Numbered from the stretch's first letter, positions 24,797-34,572 are shown. The stretch: DNA of 64,000 bases from Spartobacteria bacterium UBA695 (GCA_002298145.1 DBMP01000027.1:1-64000); one strand, 5' to 3'. The notes: generated from the letters alone by a model not told the origin. Made by a program: numbers and translations.

Positions 24797-26107
24797 TTAA
24801 ATCACCGTGCCTGCCGGGATCGTCGTGTTCTTCGGCACGATGATGATGCCTTCGCGGATGTAGTAGTTGGGGCCGTCGAAGTGGGTCGGTTTGCCCTTGG
24901 GGCTGATGGTCACGTTGTCGCCGATGCGCGCGTTCTTGTCGATGATCGCGTGGTCGATGTGGCAGTTGCGGCCGATGCCCAGCGGGGTGCAGCCGTCGGT
25001 GTTGTCGTGGAGGGCGAGGTCGGCGTCAAAGAAGTCGTTACCCATCAGGATGACGTCTTTAATCGTTGTGCCTGCCTTAATGTAGGAGCGCACGCCTACG
25101 ACGGCGTGGTCGATCTCGGCGTCCGTGATGGTGCAGCCGTCGGAGATGATGGAGCGGTTGATGCGCGCTCCCTGCATCTTGCTGGCGGGCAGGAACCGGG
25201 CGTGGGTGTAGACGGGCCGCGTGGTGTCGAACATCGAGAAGGGGGGCTTTTCGTCGGTCAGCGCCAGGTTGGCGTTGAAGAAGGAGCGGATCGTTCCGAT
25301 GTCCTCCCAGTAGCCCTGGAAGATGTAGGAGTGAACTTTGTAGTGCTCGATGGAGCGGGGGATGATGTGCTTGCCGAAGTCCACGAGGTCGTTGTCGAGC
25401 GCTTCGATGAGTGCCTGGCGGTTGAAGACGTAGATGCCCATGGAGGCCTGGAAGAGCTCCTCGCCGGGGTTGTGCCCGAGCTGCTCCATCAGGTTGCCAG
25501 GGATGCGCAGGCTGTCCAGCACGGCCGGGTCCTTCGGTTTTTCCACAAACCGGGTGATCTGCCGGGTGTCGTCGGTGTGCATGATGCCGAATTCGCTGGC
25601 GGCCTCGCGGTTGACGGGGATGGTGGCGATTGAGATGTCGGCTCCCTCCTGGATGTGCTGGTTGAGCAGGTCCCGGAAGTCCATGCGGTAGAGCTGGTCG
25701 CCGCTCAGGATCACGTAGTATTGGTAGGGGCGGCTGAGGAAGTTTTGCAGGTTTTGACGGACGGCGTCGGCGGTGCCCTGGTACCAGTGGGAGCCCGAGG
25801 GGGTCTGCTGCGCGGCGAGGATTTCCACGAACGAGCGCGAGAAGCGGTCAAATTTGTAGGCGCTCGCTATGTGCCGGTGCAACGATGCACTGTTGAACTG
25901 CGTGAGGACGTAAATGTGGCGTAAATCGGAGTTGATACAGTTGGAAATCGGGATGTCGACGATCCGGTACTTGCCGCCGAGCGGGACGGCCGGCTTGGAG
26001 CGGTCCTTGGTCAGGGGGAAGAGGCGGGTGCCTGCACCGCCGCCCATGATGATGGCCAGGGTGGAATGGGTGACTGAGGAGATTGTGGAGAAGTTCTGCG
26101 GATTCAT
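24797..26107 (-). CDS. glgC: Glucose-1-phosphate adenylyltransferase
   Basis: Makes ADP-glucose from glucose 1-phosphate and ATP, the committed step of glycogen synthesis. 436 aa. The N-terminal nucleotidyltransferase domain carries IIMGGGAGTRLFPLTKDRSKPAVP, GGKYRIVDIPISNCINS, WYQGTADAVRQN and YVILSGDQLYRMD. The C-terminal left-handed beta-helix (YTHARFLPASKMQGARI onward) ends in NTTIPAGTVI. It is divergent from glmS with 141 bp between start codons, so the two sugar-nucleotide genes may share a control region. No other glg genes are near. Confidence 0.96.
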   Translation of the reverse strand: MNPQNFSTISSVTHSTLAIIMGGGAGTRLFPLTKDRSKPAVPLGGKYRIVDIPISNCINSDLRHIYVLTQFNSASLHRHIASAYKFDRFSRSFVEILAAQQTPSGSHWYQGTADAVRQNLQNFLSRPYQYYVILSGDQLYRMDFRDLLNQHIQEGADISIATIPVNREAASEFGIMHTDDTRQITRFVEKPKDPAVLDSLRIPGNLMEQLGHNPGEELFQASMGIYVFNRQALIEALDNDLVDFGKHIIPRSIEHYKVHSYIFQGYWEDIGTIRSFFNANLALTDEKPPFSMFDTTRPVYTHARFLPASKMQGARINRSIISDGCTITDAEIDHAVVGVRSYIKAGTTIKDVILMGNDFFDADLALHDNTDGCTPLGIGRNCHIDHAIIDKNARIGDNVTISPKGKPTHFDGPNYYIREGIIIVPKNTTIPAGTVI

Positions 26108-26248
26108 TCTATTTTCCTTCGGGAGGCCTTCTTTTATGGAAACTGGTCGGCGATTTCCTACGGGTATCAGCGGAGAATTAGCTCGTGAAACGCCCGCTTG
26201 GCGATCATGTTGCCCTGCGCGGTAAAATTTGTCAGTATCGAAAAACTT

Positions 26249-28096
26249 ATGTGTGGCATTATTGGTTACATCGGCAAATCCGAAGCGGCCCCCGTTCTGC
26301 TGGATGGCCTGCGGCGGCTGGAATATCGCGGTTACGACTCCGCGGGGCTCGCGACGCTTAACGGCCAGATCAGCATCCGCAAATGCAAGGGGCGCATTGC
26401 GAATCTTGCCGAGCTAATCGAACGGGAACCGGTTTGCGGTTCTGTCGGGATTTCGCACACTCGCTGGGCGACTCACGGCGGTGTGACGGACGAAAACGCT
26501 CACCCGCACTTTGACGAAAGCGGCAAGCTGGTTGTGGTCCACAATGGCGTGATCGAGAACTACCAGACCCTCAAGGAGCAGCTCATTGCCGAGGGGCACC
26601 ACTTTAAGTCGCAGACGGATACCGAGGTGCTGGCGCACTTGATCGGGAAATATTTCGACGCGGCGGGCGGGGAAGCCACCGGCAAGCGGCTCGTGGAGGC
26701 CGTGCGCCATGCGCTCAAAGACGTGACAGGGACCTACGGGATCGCCGTGATGCACGAGGCCGTGCCCGGGACGCTCGTGGGGGCGCGCCGCGGCAGCCCG
26801 CTGGTGCTCGGCATCGGCAAGGGGGAGAACTTCCTGGCCAGCGACGTCTCGGCCATTGTCGGCCACACGCGCGAGGCGGTTTACCTGCGCGATTATGATG
26901 TTGTGGCGCTTACCGACGACAATTTCGAAGTCACTACGCTCAACGGCGGCGCTTCGGGATTTAAGGTCAGCAAGGTGGAGTTCTCCGAGGACGACGTGAA
27001 CAAGGGGACCTACCCTCACTACATGCTCAAGGAGATCTTTGAGCAGCCCAACTCGCTTCAGGACGCCATGCGCGGACGCCTTTCCCTGGAGGAAGCCACG
27101 GCCAAGCTCGGCGGGCTCAACATGACCCCCACGGAGCTGCGCGACATCGAGCGCATTGTCCTGACCGGCTGCGGCACGGCGTGCCATGCGGCGATGGTCG
27201 GCGAATACGTCCTGGAAAACCTGGCGCACCTCCCCACCGAGGTGGAGTTCGCCAGCGAGTTCCGCTACCGGAATATGCCGATGAACAAGGACACGCTGGT
27301 CTTTGCCATCAGCCAGAGCGGCGAGACGGCTGATACGCTGGCGGCGCTGCGCGAGAGCATGCGCAAGGGCCACCGGACCCTCGGCATCTGTAACAACGTG
27401 GCCAGCACGATCGCCCGCGAGAGCGACGGCGGCGTCTACATGCATGCGGGGCCGGAGATCGGCGTCGCGGCGACCAAGTCCTTTACCTCCCAGGTGGCGG
27501 TCCTCACGCTCCTGGGCCTGCTCCTGGGGCGCATCCGGCACCTCTCCACGTCCGAGGGCATCCGGATCATCGAGGAGCTTCAGGCGATCCCGGACAAGGT
27601 CCGCCTGATCCTGGAGCAGAATGAGAAGATCAAAGAGATCGCCCACAAGTATTCCTACGCCAAGGCGATGATGTTCCTGGGCCGCCAGTTCAACTACCCA
27701 GTGGCGATGGAAGGGGCGCTGAAGATGAAGGAGATCAGCTACATCCACGCCGAGGGACACCCGAGCGCGGAGCTTAAGCACGGCGTCATCGCGCTAATCT
27801 CGCCGGAAGTCCCCTCGGTCTTCATCGCGCCGGACGACTCGGTGCTCGATAAGAACATTTCCAACATCGAGGAAGTGCGCGCCCGCAAGGGGCCGGTGCT
27901 CGCCATCGGCACGGAGGGCAACACGAAGCTCGCGAAGGTGGCCGACGATGTGATCTACATTCCGCGCTGCCCGGATTACCTTTCGCCGCTGCTGACGGTG
28001 ATCCCGCTCCAGCTTTTTGCCTACCACACGGCGGTGAAGCTCGGGTGCGATGTTGATAAGCCGCGCAACCTGGCCAAGAGCGTTACGGTCGAGTAG
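26249..28096 (+). CDS. glmS: Glucosamine-6-phosphate synthase, isomerizing
   Basis: Converts fructose 6-phosphate and glutamine to glucosamine 6-phosphate for peptidoglycan and LPS. Start ATG 26249 places the catalytic Cys directly after Met (MCGIIGYIG), as required; upstream in-frame codons are excluded by this. 615 aa: glutaminase domain to about residue 240 (SHTRWATHGGVTDENAHPH), then two SIS domains with SQSGETADTLAALRE and ATKSFTSQV, ending CDVDKPRNLAKSVTVE. The 152 bp upstream show no glmS ribozyme core that I can recognise. Divergent from glgC. Confidence 0.97.
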   Translation: MCGIIGYIGKSEAAPVLLDGLRRLEYRGYDSAGLATLNGQISIRKCKGRIANLAELIEREPVCGSVGISHTRWATHGGVTDENAHPHFDESGKLVVVHNGVIENYQTLKEQLIAEGHHFKSQTDTEVLAHLIGKYFDAAGGEATGKRLVEAVRHALKDVTGTYGIAVMHEAVPGTLVGARRGSPLVLGIGKGENFLASDVSAIVGHTREAVYLRDYDVVALTDDNFEVTTLNGGASGFKVSKVEFSEDDVNKGTYPHYMLKEIFEQPNSLQDAMRGRLSLEEATAKLGGLNMTPTELRDIERIVLTGCGTACHAAMVGEYVLENLAHLPTEVEFASEFRYRNMPMNKDTLVFAISQSGETADTLAALRESMRKGHRTLGICNNVASTIARESDGGVYMHAGPEIGVAATKSFTSQVAVLTLLGLLLGRIRHLSTSEGIRIIEELQAIPDKVRLILEQNEKIKEIAHKYSYAKAMMFLGRQFNYPVAMEGALKMKEISYIHAEGHPSAELKHGVIALISPEVPSVFIAPDDSVLDKNISNIEEVRARKGPVLAIGTEGNTKLAKVADDVIYIPRCPDYLSPLLTVIPLQLFAYHTAVKLGCDVDKPRNLAKSVTVE

Positions 28097-28205
28097 TGGC
28101 CGCCGAGTTGGGGGATTCATTTCTCTAATGGATGAGAAATGAAATAATAAGGAGGCTGGCGCAGGTTCTTTTTGACAAAGTGGAGTTTAAGAGAACCTTA
28201 CCCCC

Positions 28206-30329
28206 ATGGCAAAACGGTTTTTCCCCCCGTATTGGCTTAAGAGGAGGGGTGGGGCCGCAAATGCCGGACCCACCACCCATTGGGCGTTGAAGCGCGGTAC
28301 CACCGTGATGGTGGCTGCTGCCTTATGCGCGGTGATCTCGGTAGGGTGGCTTTCGTATCACCTGGCCACCCATCATACCGCCCTGCTGGTGCTTCCGGCG
28401 GGCACGCTCCTGAGCGTGTTGGTGCTGGCTGCGGGCGCTTTCCGGCTCAACCGGGAGGCGGCTTCTGTCAGGACCGCGCATGAGCGGGCGACCCGGGATT
28501 TGATCGAATCGATCAGCGACGGTTTTTTTGCCCTGGACCGGGAGTGGCGCTATGTCCGCATTAACTCCGCCGCGCTCAAGATGCTCGGCAAGCGGCGCAA
28601 TGAGGTGCTGGGGCAGGTGGTCTGGGAGGTGACTCCCGAAATGAAGGACCTGGCCTACGAGCGGCAGTTCCGCAAGGCGATGTGGGAGGGGATGCCGGTC
28701 CGCTTCGAGGAGGCCGACCCGAGCCCGCGCGGCGAGTGGTTCGAGATCCGCGCCTACCCGACCGCACGGGGGCTGAATGTCTTTTTCAACGACATCACCG
28801 GGCGCAAGCAGACCGAGGACCGCCTGCGGCAACTCTCCCGCGCCGTGGATCAGAGCCCGGCGGTGGTCATGATCACCGACATACGGGGGCATATTGAGTA
28901 TGTGAACCCGAAATTCACCGAGATCACGGGCTACACGTTCGAGGAGGTGCGGGGGCTGAATCCGAAGATTTTGCGGGGCCCGGAGTCAATCCCCGGCCAG
29001 GGCCGGGAGCTTTGGGAGACGCTCCGCGACGGGGGCGAGTGGCGCGGCGAATTCCACAACCGGAAGAAAAACGGGGAGGTCTATTGGGAATACGCCTCGA
29101 TCAGCCCCATCACCGACGACCATGGCCGGGCGACGCATTTCATCGCGATAAAGGAGGACATCACGCGGCGCAAGGCGATGGAGGCCTCGCTCCTGGAGGC
29201 AAAGAAAGAGGCCGAGGAGGCCAACCGCACCAAGGATGGCTTCCTGGCGATGCTTTCCCACGAGCTGCGCACGCCGCTGGCCCCAGTGCTGCTGATGGCG
29301 AGCGTTTCCGAGACGGATGAGGCGCTCTCGCCCGACGTGCGCGAGCAGTTCCAGATGATCCGCAACAGCATCGAGCTGGAGGCGCGCCTTATCGACGATC
29401 TGCTGGACCTGACCAAGGTGACGCGCGGCAAGCTTTCGCTCTCACTTAAGCCATTCAACGCGGACGAGCCGCTGGAAAAGACGCTGGAGATGCTGCACCA
29501 GGATTACGCGGCGAAGGCGCTGAAGCTGGACTGGGTGCGGGAGGCCGCCAGCACGATGGTCTGCGCCGATATGGCCCGGCTGCACCAGGTCTTTTGGAAC
29601 CTGCTCAAGAACGCCATCAAGTTTACCCCCGCGGGCGGCGTCATTACGCTGCGCACGTTTAACCCCGACGAGGCCACCCTGGCTGTGGAAGTGCGCGATA
29701 CGGGGGTGGGGATTGCGCCGGAGTATCTGGAGGAGGTCTTTCAGCCGTTCCGGCAGGGGGCGGCTACGGGCAAGCCTCAGTTTGGCGGGTTGGGGCTGGG
29801 GCTGGCCATTACCAAGGCCATTGTGGAGATGCACGGGGGAACGATCCTCGCGGCCAGTGCCGGGCAAGGGATGGGGGCCACGTTTACGGTCCGGATGCCG
29901 CTCTGCAAAGAGCCGCAGGTTGCGGCGGTGGGCGTGGCGGGCCCAGCCCAAAAGGGGGCGGCTCCGTTGCGGATTCTTCTGGTGGAGGACGATAAATCGA
30001 CCCGGACGGTCCTCGCGCGGTTGTTGCGCAGGGACGGGCACCAGGTGGTCACGGCCGGGTCGTGCGCCGAGGCGCTCAATGTGCTGCGGGAGCAGCCGGA
30101 GGCCCAGCCTTTTGAGAGCCTGCTATGCGACCTCGGGCTGCCCGACGGCAGCGGGCTGGACTTGGTGGGGCCGATCAAGGAGCGTTCGCCGGGGGTTGCG
30201 GCCATTGCGATTAGCGGCTTTGGGATGGCCGAGGATTTGCGCCGCAGCCGCGAGGCGGGGTTTGATAGCCACCTGGTGAAGCCGGTGAATATCGAGGATC
30301 TGCGCTCCACGCTGGCGCATGCGGCGTAA
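28206..30329 (+). CDS. Hybrid sensor histidine kinase (2 TM, 2 PAS, HisKA, HATPase, REC)
   Basis: Membrane-anchored sensor of 707 aa. Two hydrophobic segments lie at about residues 28-80. PAS 1 (ESISDGFFALDREWRYVRINSA) covers about 95-205, and PAS 2 with a PAC tail (AVVMITDIRGHIEYVNPKFT, EYASISPITDDHG) about 215-330. The phospho-accepting His is in FLAMLSHELRTPLAP near 352. The ATPase has NLLKNAIKFTPAGG, DTGVGIAPEYLEEVF and GGLGLGLAI. A C-terminal receiver domain (ILLVEDDKSTRTVL) has its Asp in LLCDLGLPDGSG near 641. No separate regulator is adjacent, so the output may be through a distant phosphorelay partner. Confidence 0.92.
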   Translation: MAKRFFPPYWLKRRGGAANAGPTTHWALKRGTTVMVAAALCAVISVGWLSYHLATHHTALLVLPAGTLLSVLVLAAGAFRLNREAASVRTAHERATRDLIESISDGFFALDREWRYVRINSAALKMLGKRRNEVLGQVVWEVTPEMKDLAYERQFRKAMWEGMPVRFEEADPSPRGEWFEIRAYPTARGLNVFFNDITGRKQTEDRLRQLSRAVDQSPAVVMITDIRGHIEYVNPKFTEITGYTFEEVRGLNPKILRGPESIPGQGRELWETLRDGGEWRGEFHNRKKNGEVYWEYASISPITDDHGRATHFIAIKEDITRRKAMEASLLEAKKEAEEANRTKDGFLAMLSHELRTPLAPVLLMASVSETDEALSPDVREQFQMIRNSIELEARLIDDLLDLTKVTRGKLSLSLKPFNADEPLEKTLEMLHQDYAAKALKLDWVREAASTMVCADMARLHQVFWNLLKNAIKFTPAGGVITLRTFNPDEATLAVEVRDTGVGIAPEYLEEVFQPFRQGAATGKPQFGGLGLGLAITKAIVEMHGGTILAASAGQGMGATFTVRMPLCKEPQVAAVGVAGPAQKGAAPLRILLVEDDKSTRTVLARLLRRDGHQVVTAGSCAEALNVLREQPEAQPFESLLCDLGLPDGSGLDLVGPIKERSPGVAAIAISGFGMAEDLRRSREAGFDSHLVKPVNIEDLRSTLAHAA

Positions 30330-30426
30330 GGGCTTGCCGTTGCTTGCCCGGGCCGCTTTTCCCAGGGCGTTGCGCAGGCATCTTTGGGCTGGCGAATTGC
30401 CCGGAACGGTTCAAAATAAGCAAACC

Positions 30427-31722
30427 ATGGCTTCATTCCAGTTCGAAACGTTGGCGCTTCATGCCGGTCAGAAACCCGATCCCACGACGGGTTCGCGGGC
30501 GGTGCCCATTTACCAGACGACCTCGTACGTTTTCAAAGATACCGAGCAGGCGGCGAACCTGTTTGCCCTGAAGGAATTCGGGAATATTTACACGCGGTTG
30601 ATGAACCCCACCAATGACGTTTTCGAGCAGCGCATCGCGGCGCTCGAAGGGGGCTCTGCCGCGCTGGCGACGGCCTCGGGCATGGCGGCTATTAGCGGGG
30701 CGCTCTTGGCCATTACGCGCTTGGGTGACGAGATCGTTTCCGCCGATAATCTCTACGGCGGCACCTATTCGCTCTTTGCCCACACCTTTCCGAAGCTCGG
30801 GCGCACGGTGAAGTTCGTTAATTCGCAGGACGTTGAGGCGTTTGCCCGGGCGATTACGCCCCGCACGCGCGCGATCTATGCGGAGACGATCGGCAACCCG
30901 AAGCTCGATGTGCCTGATTTCGAGGCGCTGGCCAAGATCGCCCACGAGGCGGGTATCCCGCTCGTCGTGGATAACACGGTGGGCGTGGGGCTGGTGCGGC
31001 CGATTGACCACGGCGCGGATATCGTGGTGATCTCGGCGACGAAGTACGTGGGCGGCCACGGGACGACCCTGGGCGGCGCGATTGTGGACAGCGGCAAGTT
31101 CGCCTGGAATAACGGGAAATTCCCGGAATTCACCGAGCCCGACGCGAGCTACCACGGCCTGATTTTCTGGGACGCGCTGGGCAATGTTCCCGGGCTGGGC
31201 AACGTGGCGTTCGTTTTTAAAGTGCGCCTGCAAATCCTGCGCGACCTCGGCGCGGCGCAGGCTCCGTTTAATTCCTGGCAGCTCATCCAGGGGCTGGAGA
31301 CGCTGCCGCTGCGGATCGTTCGCCATAGCGAGAACGCGTTGGCGGTGGCGAAGTTTCTGGAAAGCCACCCGGCGGTGGCGTGGGTCAACTATCCCGGCCT
31401 GGAGAACCACCCGAGCCATGCCACGGCGGTGAAATACCTGCGCGGCGGCTTCGGCGGCCTCGTTGGCTTCGGCATCAAGGGCGGGCTGGAGGCGGGCAAG
31501 CGGCTGATCAATTCGGTGAAGCTCTTCTCGCACCTGGCTAACATCGGCGACGCCAAGAGCCTCATTATTCACCCGGCCTCGACCACCCACTCGCAGCTCA
31601 CCCCCGAGGAGCAGGCAACCACCGGTGTCACTCCCGATTTCATCCGGCTCTCCATCGGCCTGGAGGCGGTGGAGGACCTGACCGCCGACCTCGACCAGGC
31701 TCTGCGGGCGGCCACGGCGTAA
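30427..31722 (+). CDS. metY: O-acetylhomoserine sulfhydrylase
   Basis: PLP enzyme that makes homocysteine from O-acetylhomoserine and sulfide. From ATG 30427 it is 431 aa, starting FQFETLALHAGQKPDPTTGSRAVPIYQTTSY, the typical Met17/MetY N-terminus; an in-frame start at 30319 would overlap the kinase gene. The PLP Lys is in ISATKYVGGHGTTLGG, and the C-terminal IIHPASTTHSQLTPEEQ is diagnostic. metX, making its substrate, lies 46 bp downstream, so the pair forms a direct-sulfhydrylation route to methionine. No SAM riboswitch pattern was found in the 97 bp upstream. Confidence 0.94.
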   Translation: MASFQFETLALHAGQKPDPTTGSRAVPIYQTTSYVFKDTEQAANLFALKEFGNIYTRLMNPTNDVFEQRIAALEGGSAALATASGMAAISGALLAITRLGDEIVSADNLYGGTYSLFAHTFPKLGRTVKFVNSQDVEAFARAITPRTRAIYAETIGNPKLDVPDFEALAKIAHEAGIPLVVDNTVGVGLVRPIDHGADIVVISATKYVGGHGTTLGGAIVDSGKFAWNNGKFPEFTEPDASYHGLIFWDALGNVPGLGNVAFVFKVRLQILRDLGAAQAPFNSWQLIQGLETLPLRIVRHSENALAVAKFLESHPAVAWVNYPGLENHPSHATAVKYLRGGFGGLVGFGIKGGLEAGKRLINSVKLFSHLANIGDAKSLIIHPASTTHSQLTPEEQATTGVTPDFIRLSIGLEAVEDLTADLDQALRAATA

Positions 31723-31768
31723 ATCGCTGTTTTTCCCGCGAATTTCGGTTAAGCTAACCCCATTCAAA

Positions 31769-33043
31769 ATGAAGCGTCTCAAAGACTCCATCGGCAAAGT
31801 TCAAACCCGTTTCTTCGAATTCTGTGACGGCGCGAACCCGATGCGGCTCCAATGTGGCACCGAACTGGAGCGCTTTACGCTGGCTTACGAGATGTACGGG
31901 AAGATGAACCGGGCCAAGTCGAACGTCATCCTGCTCTTCCATGCGATGACCGGCAGCCAGCACGCGGCGGGGATCAATACCGACGTGCCGGGGCTTGATG
32001 GCCGTTGGTCGGAGGAGCTTTACGAGGGCTGGTGGGACGGCTACATCGGGCCGGGCAAGGCGCTCGACACGACGAAGTATTGCGTGATTTGCGCGAACTA
32101 CCTCGGCGGCTGCTACGGCTCCACGGGCCCGGCTTCCATCGACCCCGCCACGGGCAAACCCTTCGGGCCCGCTTTCCCCGTGCTGCGCATGAGCGACATG
32201 GTTGATTCCCAGGTGCGCCTGCTGGATCATCTCGGCGTTTACAAGGTGCACGCGCTGGTTGGGCCGTCGCTGGGCGGGCTGCTGGCGCTGAGCTTTGCGA
32301 CGCGTTACCCGGAGCGCGCGGGGATTGTGATCCCGATCGGCAGCGGTCAGGAGACGACGATTTTGCAGCGGATCATGAATTTCGAGCAGATCACGGCCAT
32401 CGAGTCGGACCCGAACTTTCGCGGCGGCGCCCATTACGAGGGGCCGCTTCCGGCGACGGGGCTGGCACTGGCGCGCCGGATCGCACACAAAACGTTCATC
32501 TCGCTGGAAGCGCTCAAGGAGCGGGCCCGCAATGTGGTGGTGAGCGATGCGCCGCCCTTTGGCTGGTATGCCATGAACAGCCCTGTGGAGTCGTACATGC
32601 TCCATCAGGGGGTGAAGTTCGTGAGCCGCTTTGACGCCAATTCATACCTGCGCATTCTCGATGCCTGGCAGTGGTTCGACCTGCTGCGGGAATCGGGTGC
32701 GAAGAACTGCGTGGAGCTTTTCGCCCGCTGCCAGGGGCAGGAGTACCTGGTCTTTAGCATCGACTCGGACGGGGCCTTCCCGCCGAGGGAGCAGGGGAAG
32801 CTGGTCAAGACGCTCAAGGCCGCGCACGTGCCGGTGATCTGGATTACGGTTCACTCGGACAAGGGGCACGACTCGTTCTTGCTCGAACCGCATCTTTTCA
32901 CCCCGCATTTGACGGCGGCTCTGGCGGCGCACGATCCAGAGGCGGCTCCCCGGCCTTCGGCGCGTGCCCGGGCGAAGGCGAAAACGAAGCCGAAGGCGGT
33001 TGGTAAAACTGCGAAACGTCCAGTTCGGAGCGGCGCGCGATGA
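31769..33043 (+). CDS. metX: Homoserine O-acetyltransferase
   Basis: Acetylates (or succinylates) homoserine for the downstream MetY reaction. 424 aa with alpha/beta-hydrolase fold: VILLFHAMTGSQHAAG, the nucleophile Ser in VGPSLGGLLALSFATRYP, the Asp in LVFSIDSDGAFPP and the His in VHSDKGHDSFLLEP, a complete MetX triad. A 35-40 residue Ala/Lys/Arg-rich tail (ARAKAKTKPK...) follows the fold and is not typical of the family. The stop overlaps the next NUDIX gene by 4 bp (ATGA). Confidence 0.93.
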   Translation: MKRLKDSIGKVQTRFFEFCDGANPMRLQCGTELERFTLAYEMYGKMNRAKSNVILLFHAMTGSQHAAGINTDVPGLDGRWSEELYEGWWDGYIGPGKALDTTKYCVICANYLGGCYGSTGPASIDPATGKPFGPAFPVLRMSDMVDSQVRLLDHLGVYKVHALVGPSLGGLLALSFATRYPERAGIVIPIGSGQETTILQRIMNFEQITAIESDPNFRGGAHYEGPLPATGLALARRIAHKTFISLEALKERARNVVVSDAPPFGWYAMNSPVESYMLHQGVKFVSRFDANSYLRILDAWQWFDLLRESGAKNCVELFARCQGQEYLVFSIDSDGAFPPREQGKLVKTLKAAHVPVIWITVHSDKGHDSFLLEPHLFTPHLTAALAAHDPEAAPRPSARARAKAKTKPKAVGKTAKRPVRSGAR

Positions 33044-33513
33044 TGAAGGAAATGGACAACAAGCTCCCCCGCTATCGCCCTAACGTTGCCAGTATTCTCC
33101 AGCGCACCGATGGCCGCATCCTGATTTGCGAACGCATCCACGAGCCGGGCGCATGGCAGTTCGCGCAAGGCGGTATCGACGCGGGCGAGACGCCGCGCCA
33201 AGCGCTGATTCGCGAGATGGGCGAGGAGCTTTCGCTGCGGGCGAAGGATTTTCTGATCATCTCGCAGAAGGGGCCCTACCGGTATCTCTTCGGCAAGGGG
33301 CGCAAGAAGAAGGGGTTTGACGGGCAGGAGCAGATTTATTTTCTGACGCTGATGACCTGCCTGGAAAGCCGCGTCAATGTGGCGACGGGGCATCCGGAGT
33401 TTCAGCAGACGCGCTGGATCAAACCGGCGGAGTTCGATATGTGCTGGCTGCCGGACTTCAAGCGCCAGGTCTACCGCGATGTGCTCTTCGATTTTTTCGG
33501 GGTGGAGAAGTAG
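33040..33513 (+). CDS. RppH-like NUDIX hydrolase
   Basis: Probable RNA 5'-pyrophosphohydrolase or dinucleoside polyphosphate hydrolase, 157 aa. The N-terminal YRPNVASILQRTDGRILICERI and WQFAQGGIDAGETPRQALIREMGEEL match RppH. The Nudix box is complete except that the late Gly is Ser (EELSL in place of EELGL). KGPYRYLFGKGRKKKGFDGQEQIYFL resembles the RppH QKWFLL segment. ATG 33040 overlaps metX; an in-frame ATG at 33052 is an alternative. Coupling to metX is positional only. Confidence 0.85.
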   Translation: MMKEMDNKLPRYRPNVASILQRTDGRILICERIHEPGAWQFAQGGIDAGETPRQALIREMGEELSLRAKDFLIISQKGPYRYLFGKGRKKKGFDGQEQIYFLTLMTCLESRVNVATGHPEFQQTRWIKPAEFDMCWLPDFKRQVYRDVLFDFFGVEK

Positions 33514-33519
33514 GCGGAG

Positions 33520-34371
33520 TTATTTGCCTCCGTTGAAGACGACTCTGGGGGATGAGCCATCGCCGTAATAGGCGATCACTTTGTTGCGCGTGACGCGCCA
33601 GTTCCGGACGTACGGTTTTTCATTAGGGGTGCCGATGTCGTGATCGCTTTGGCTGCCTTTGGCGACGCGCTTCTGCCGCTTGACGTCGTAGACGACAAAC
33701 GTATCCCAATGCCGGGAGTGAATGGTTCCGAGAAGATAGCGAAAGTTGATCCAGGTTAGGTTGTTTAGGCCATCATCTGCGCACGGAAACGACCAAAGGA
33801 TTTTATGGGTGGCAACGTCGATGCCCTCCAGGTTTGGGTGCATGCCGTCGATGACATTGGGGGAGAGAATGGGAGCGCTGACCGCCGCGAGGATTCCTTT
33901 GCAAGGGAACGGGGTAATGGTCTCGATCTTGCCCTTTTCGTCCGGGATGGCGAATTCGGGATTGTCCCCGGGCAGGGCGAGGCAGAGTTTCCGGTCGTCG
34001 AGCGCGGTGACCCAATAGGAATCGCCTTCTACTGGCGAGAGGCCACTCCAGGGCATCATGGTAGTGAAGACGCCTGGTTTGAGGCTGTCGAAAAGCTGGG
34101 CGATATCCTTGCAAATTGGAATTTCCCGGTTTCCCTCGACCTCGTTGCAGGTGAGCTTCAGTTGCCCGTCTTTGATTTCTACGCGTTCGGGGAGGTAATA
34201 GGCGCTAAAGCGCTCGTCAATCAGCGCCACGCTTCCGGTGACGACAGGCCCGGTGCATCCTTTCACCATGTAAGCCTGTACGACTTTTACTTGATCCGAG
34301 CCTCCTTTGGGCGCGGCGAATAACGGCGAGACAAGAGCGAAGGTGAGAAGCACCGCGAGAATGGTTTTCAT
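33520..34371 (-). CDS. Secreted hypothetical protein
   Basis: A 283-aa protein with a clear Sec signal peptide (MKTILAVLLTFALVSPLFAAPK, cleavage after FAA) and no recognised domain. The mature part has paired Cys (KGCTGPV, LTCNEVEG, PICKD, FPCKG, FPCADDG) suggestive of disulfides and many short beta-strand stretches (TFVVYDVKRQKRV, NWRVTRNKVIAYYG). The order of strands hints at a beta-propeller-like or WD-like fold, but this is weak. It converges with the NUDIX gene (6 bp gap). Codon use is somewhat AT-richer than its neighbours. Confidence 0.7.
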   Translation of the reverse strand: MKTILAVLLTFALVSPLFAAPKGGSDQVKVVQAYMVKGCTGPVVTGSVALIDERFSAYYLPERVEIKDGQLKLTCNEVEGNREIPICKDIAQLFDSLKPGVFTTMMPWSGLSPVEGDSYWVTALDDRKLCLALPGDNPEFAIPDEKGKIETITPFPCKGILAAVSAPILSPNVIDGMHPNLEGIDVATHKILWSFPCADDGLNNLTWINFRYLLGTIHSRHWDTFVVYDVKRQKRVAKGSQSDHDIGTPNEKPYVRNWRVTRNKVIAYYGDGSSPRVVFNGGK

Positions 34372-34482
34372 GGGGGGGGCTCTATTTGGGGCTGATCCGG
34401 CGGATCGTGCTGTAATGTTACTCTGTTTAAAAGCGAAATTCGTTGACGCGTACCGGGGTGTGGGAGCACAACTGTTCTCATC

Positions 34483-34572
34483 ATGCTGACGTTTGGGACG
34501 TTTCTGCTCCTATTTTGTTTATTCTTAGGCGGCGTTTGGTGGGCTTGCGCTACGGAAGACCGGGTTCAATAG
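34483..34572 (+). CDS. 29-aa hydrophobic mini-protein
   Basis: A 29-codon ORF, MLTFGTFLLLFCLFLGGV then WWACATEDRVQ, with one predicted membrane helix and a charged end. Its stop codon lies inside the loop of a strong terminator (34559-34586), the usual layout for a short transcript whose only product is this peptide. The ribosome site is weak (GGAGCACA). The 110 bp upstream hold a 5-bp GATCC/GGATC hairpin and no other gene. Coding is plausible but unproven; the transcript could also be an sRNA. Confidence 0.45.
   Translation: MLTFGTFLLLFCLFLGGVWWACATEDRVQ

Noticed and set aside
26108..26248. glmS ribozyme
   Set aside because: The 141-bp divergent region lacks a recognisable ribozyme core and is short for one.
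26414..27781. 455-codon minus-strand frame inside glmS
   Set aside because: Antisense shadow of a certain gene.
30330..30426. SAM or SAH riboswitch upstream of metY
   Set aside because: Only 97 bp; no recognisable aptamer core or terminator found by eye.
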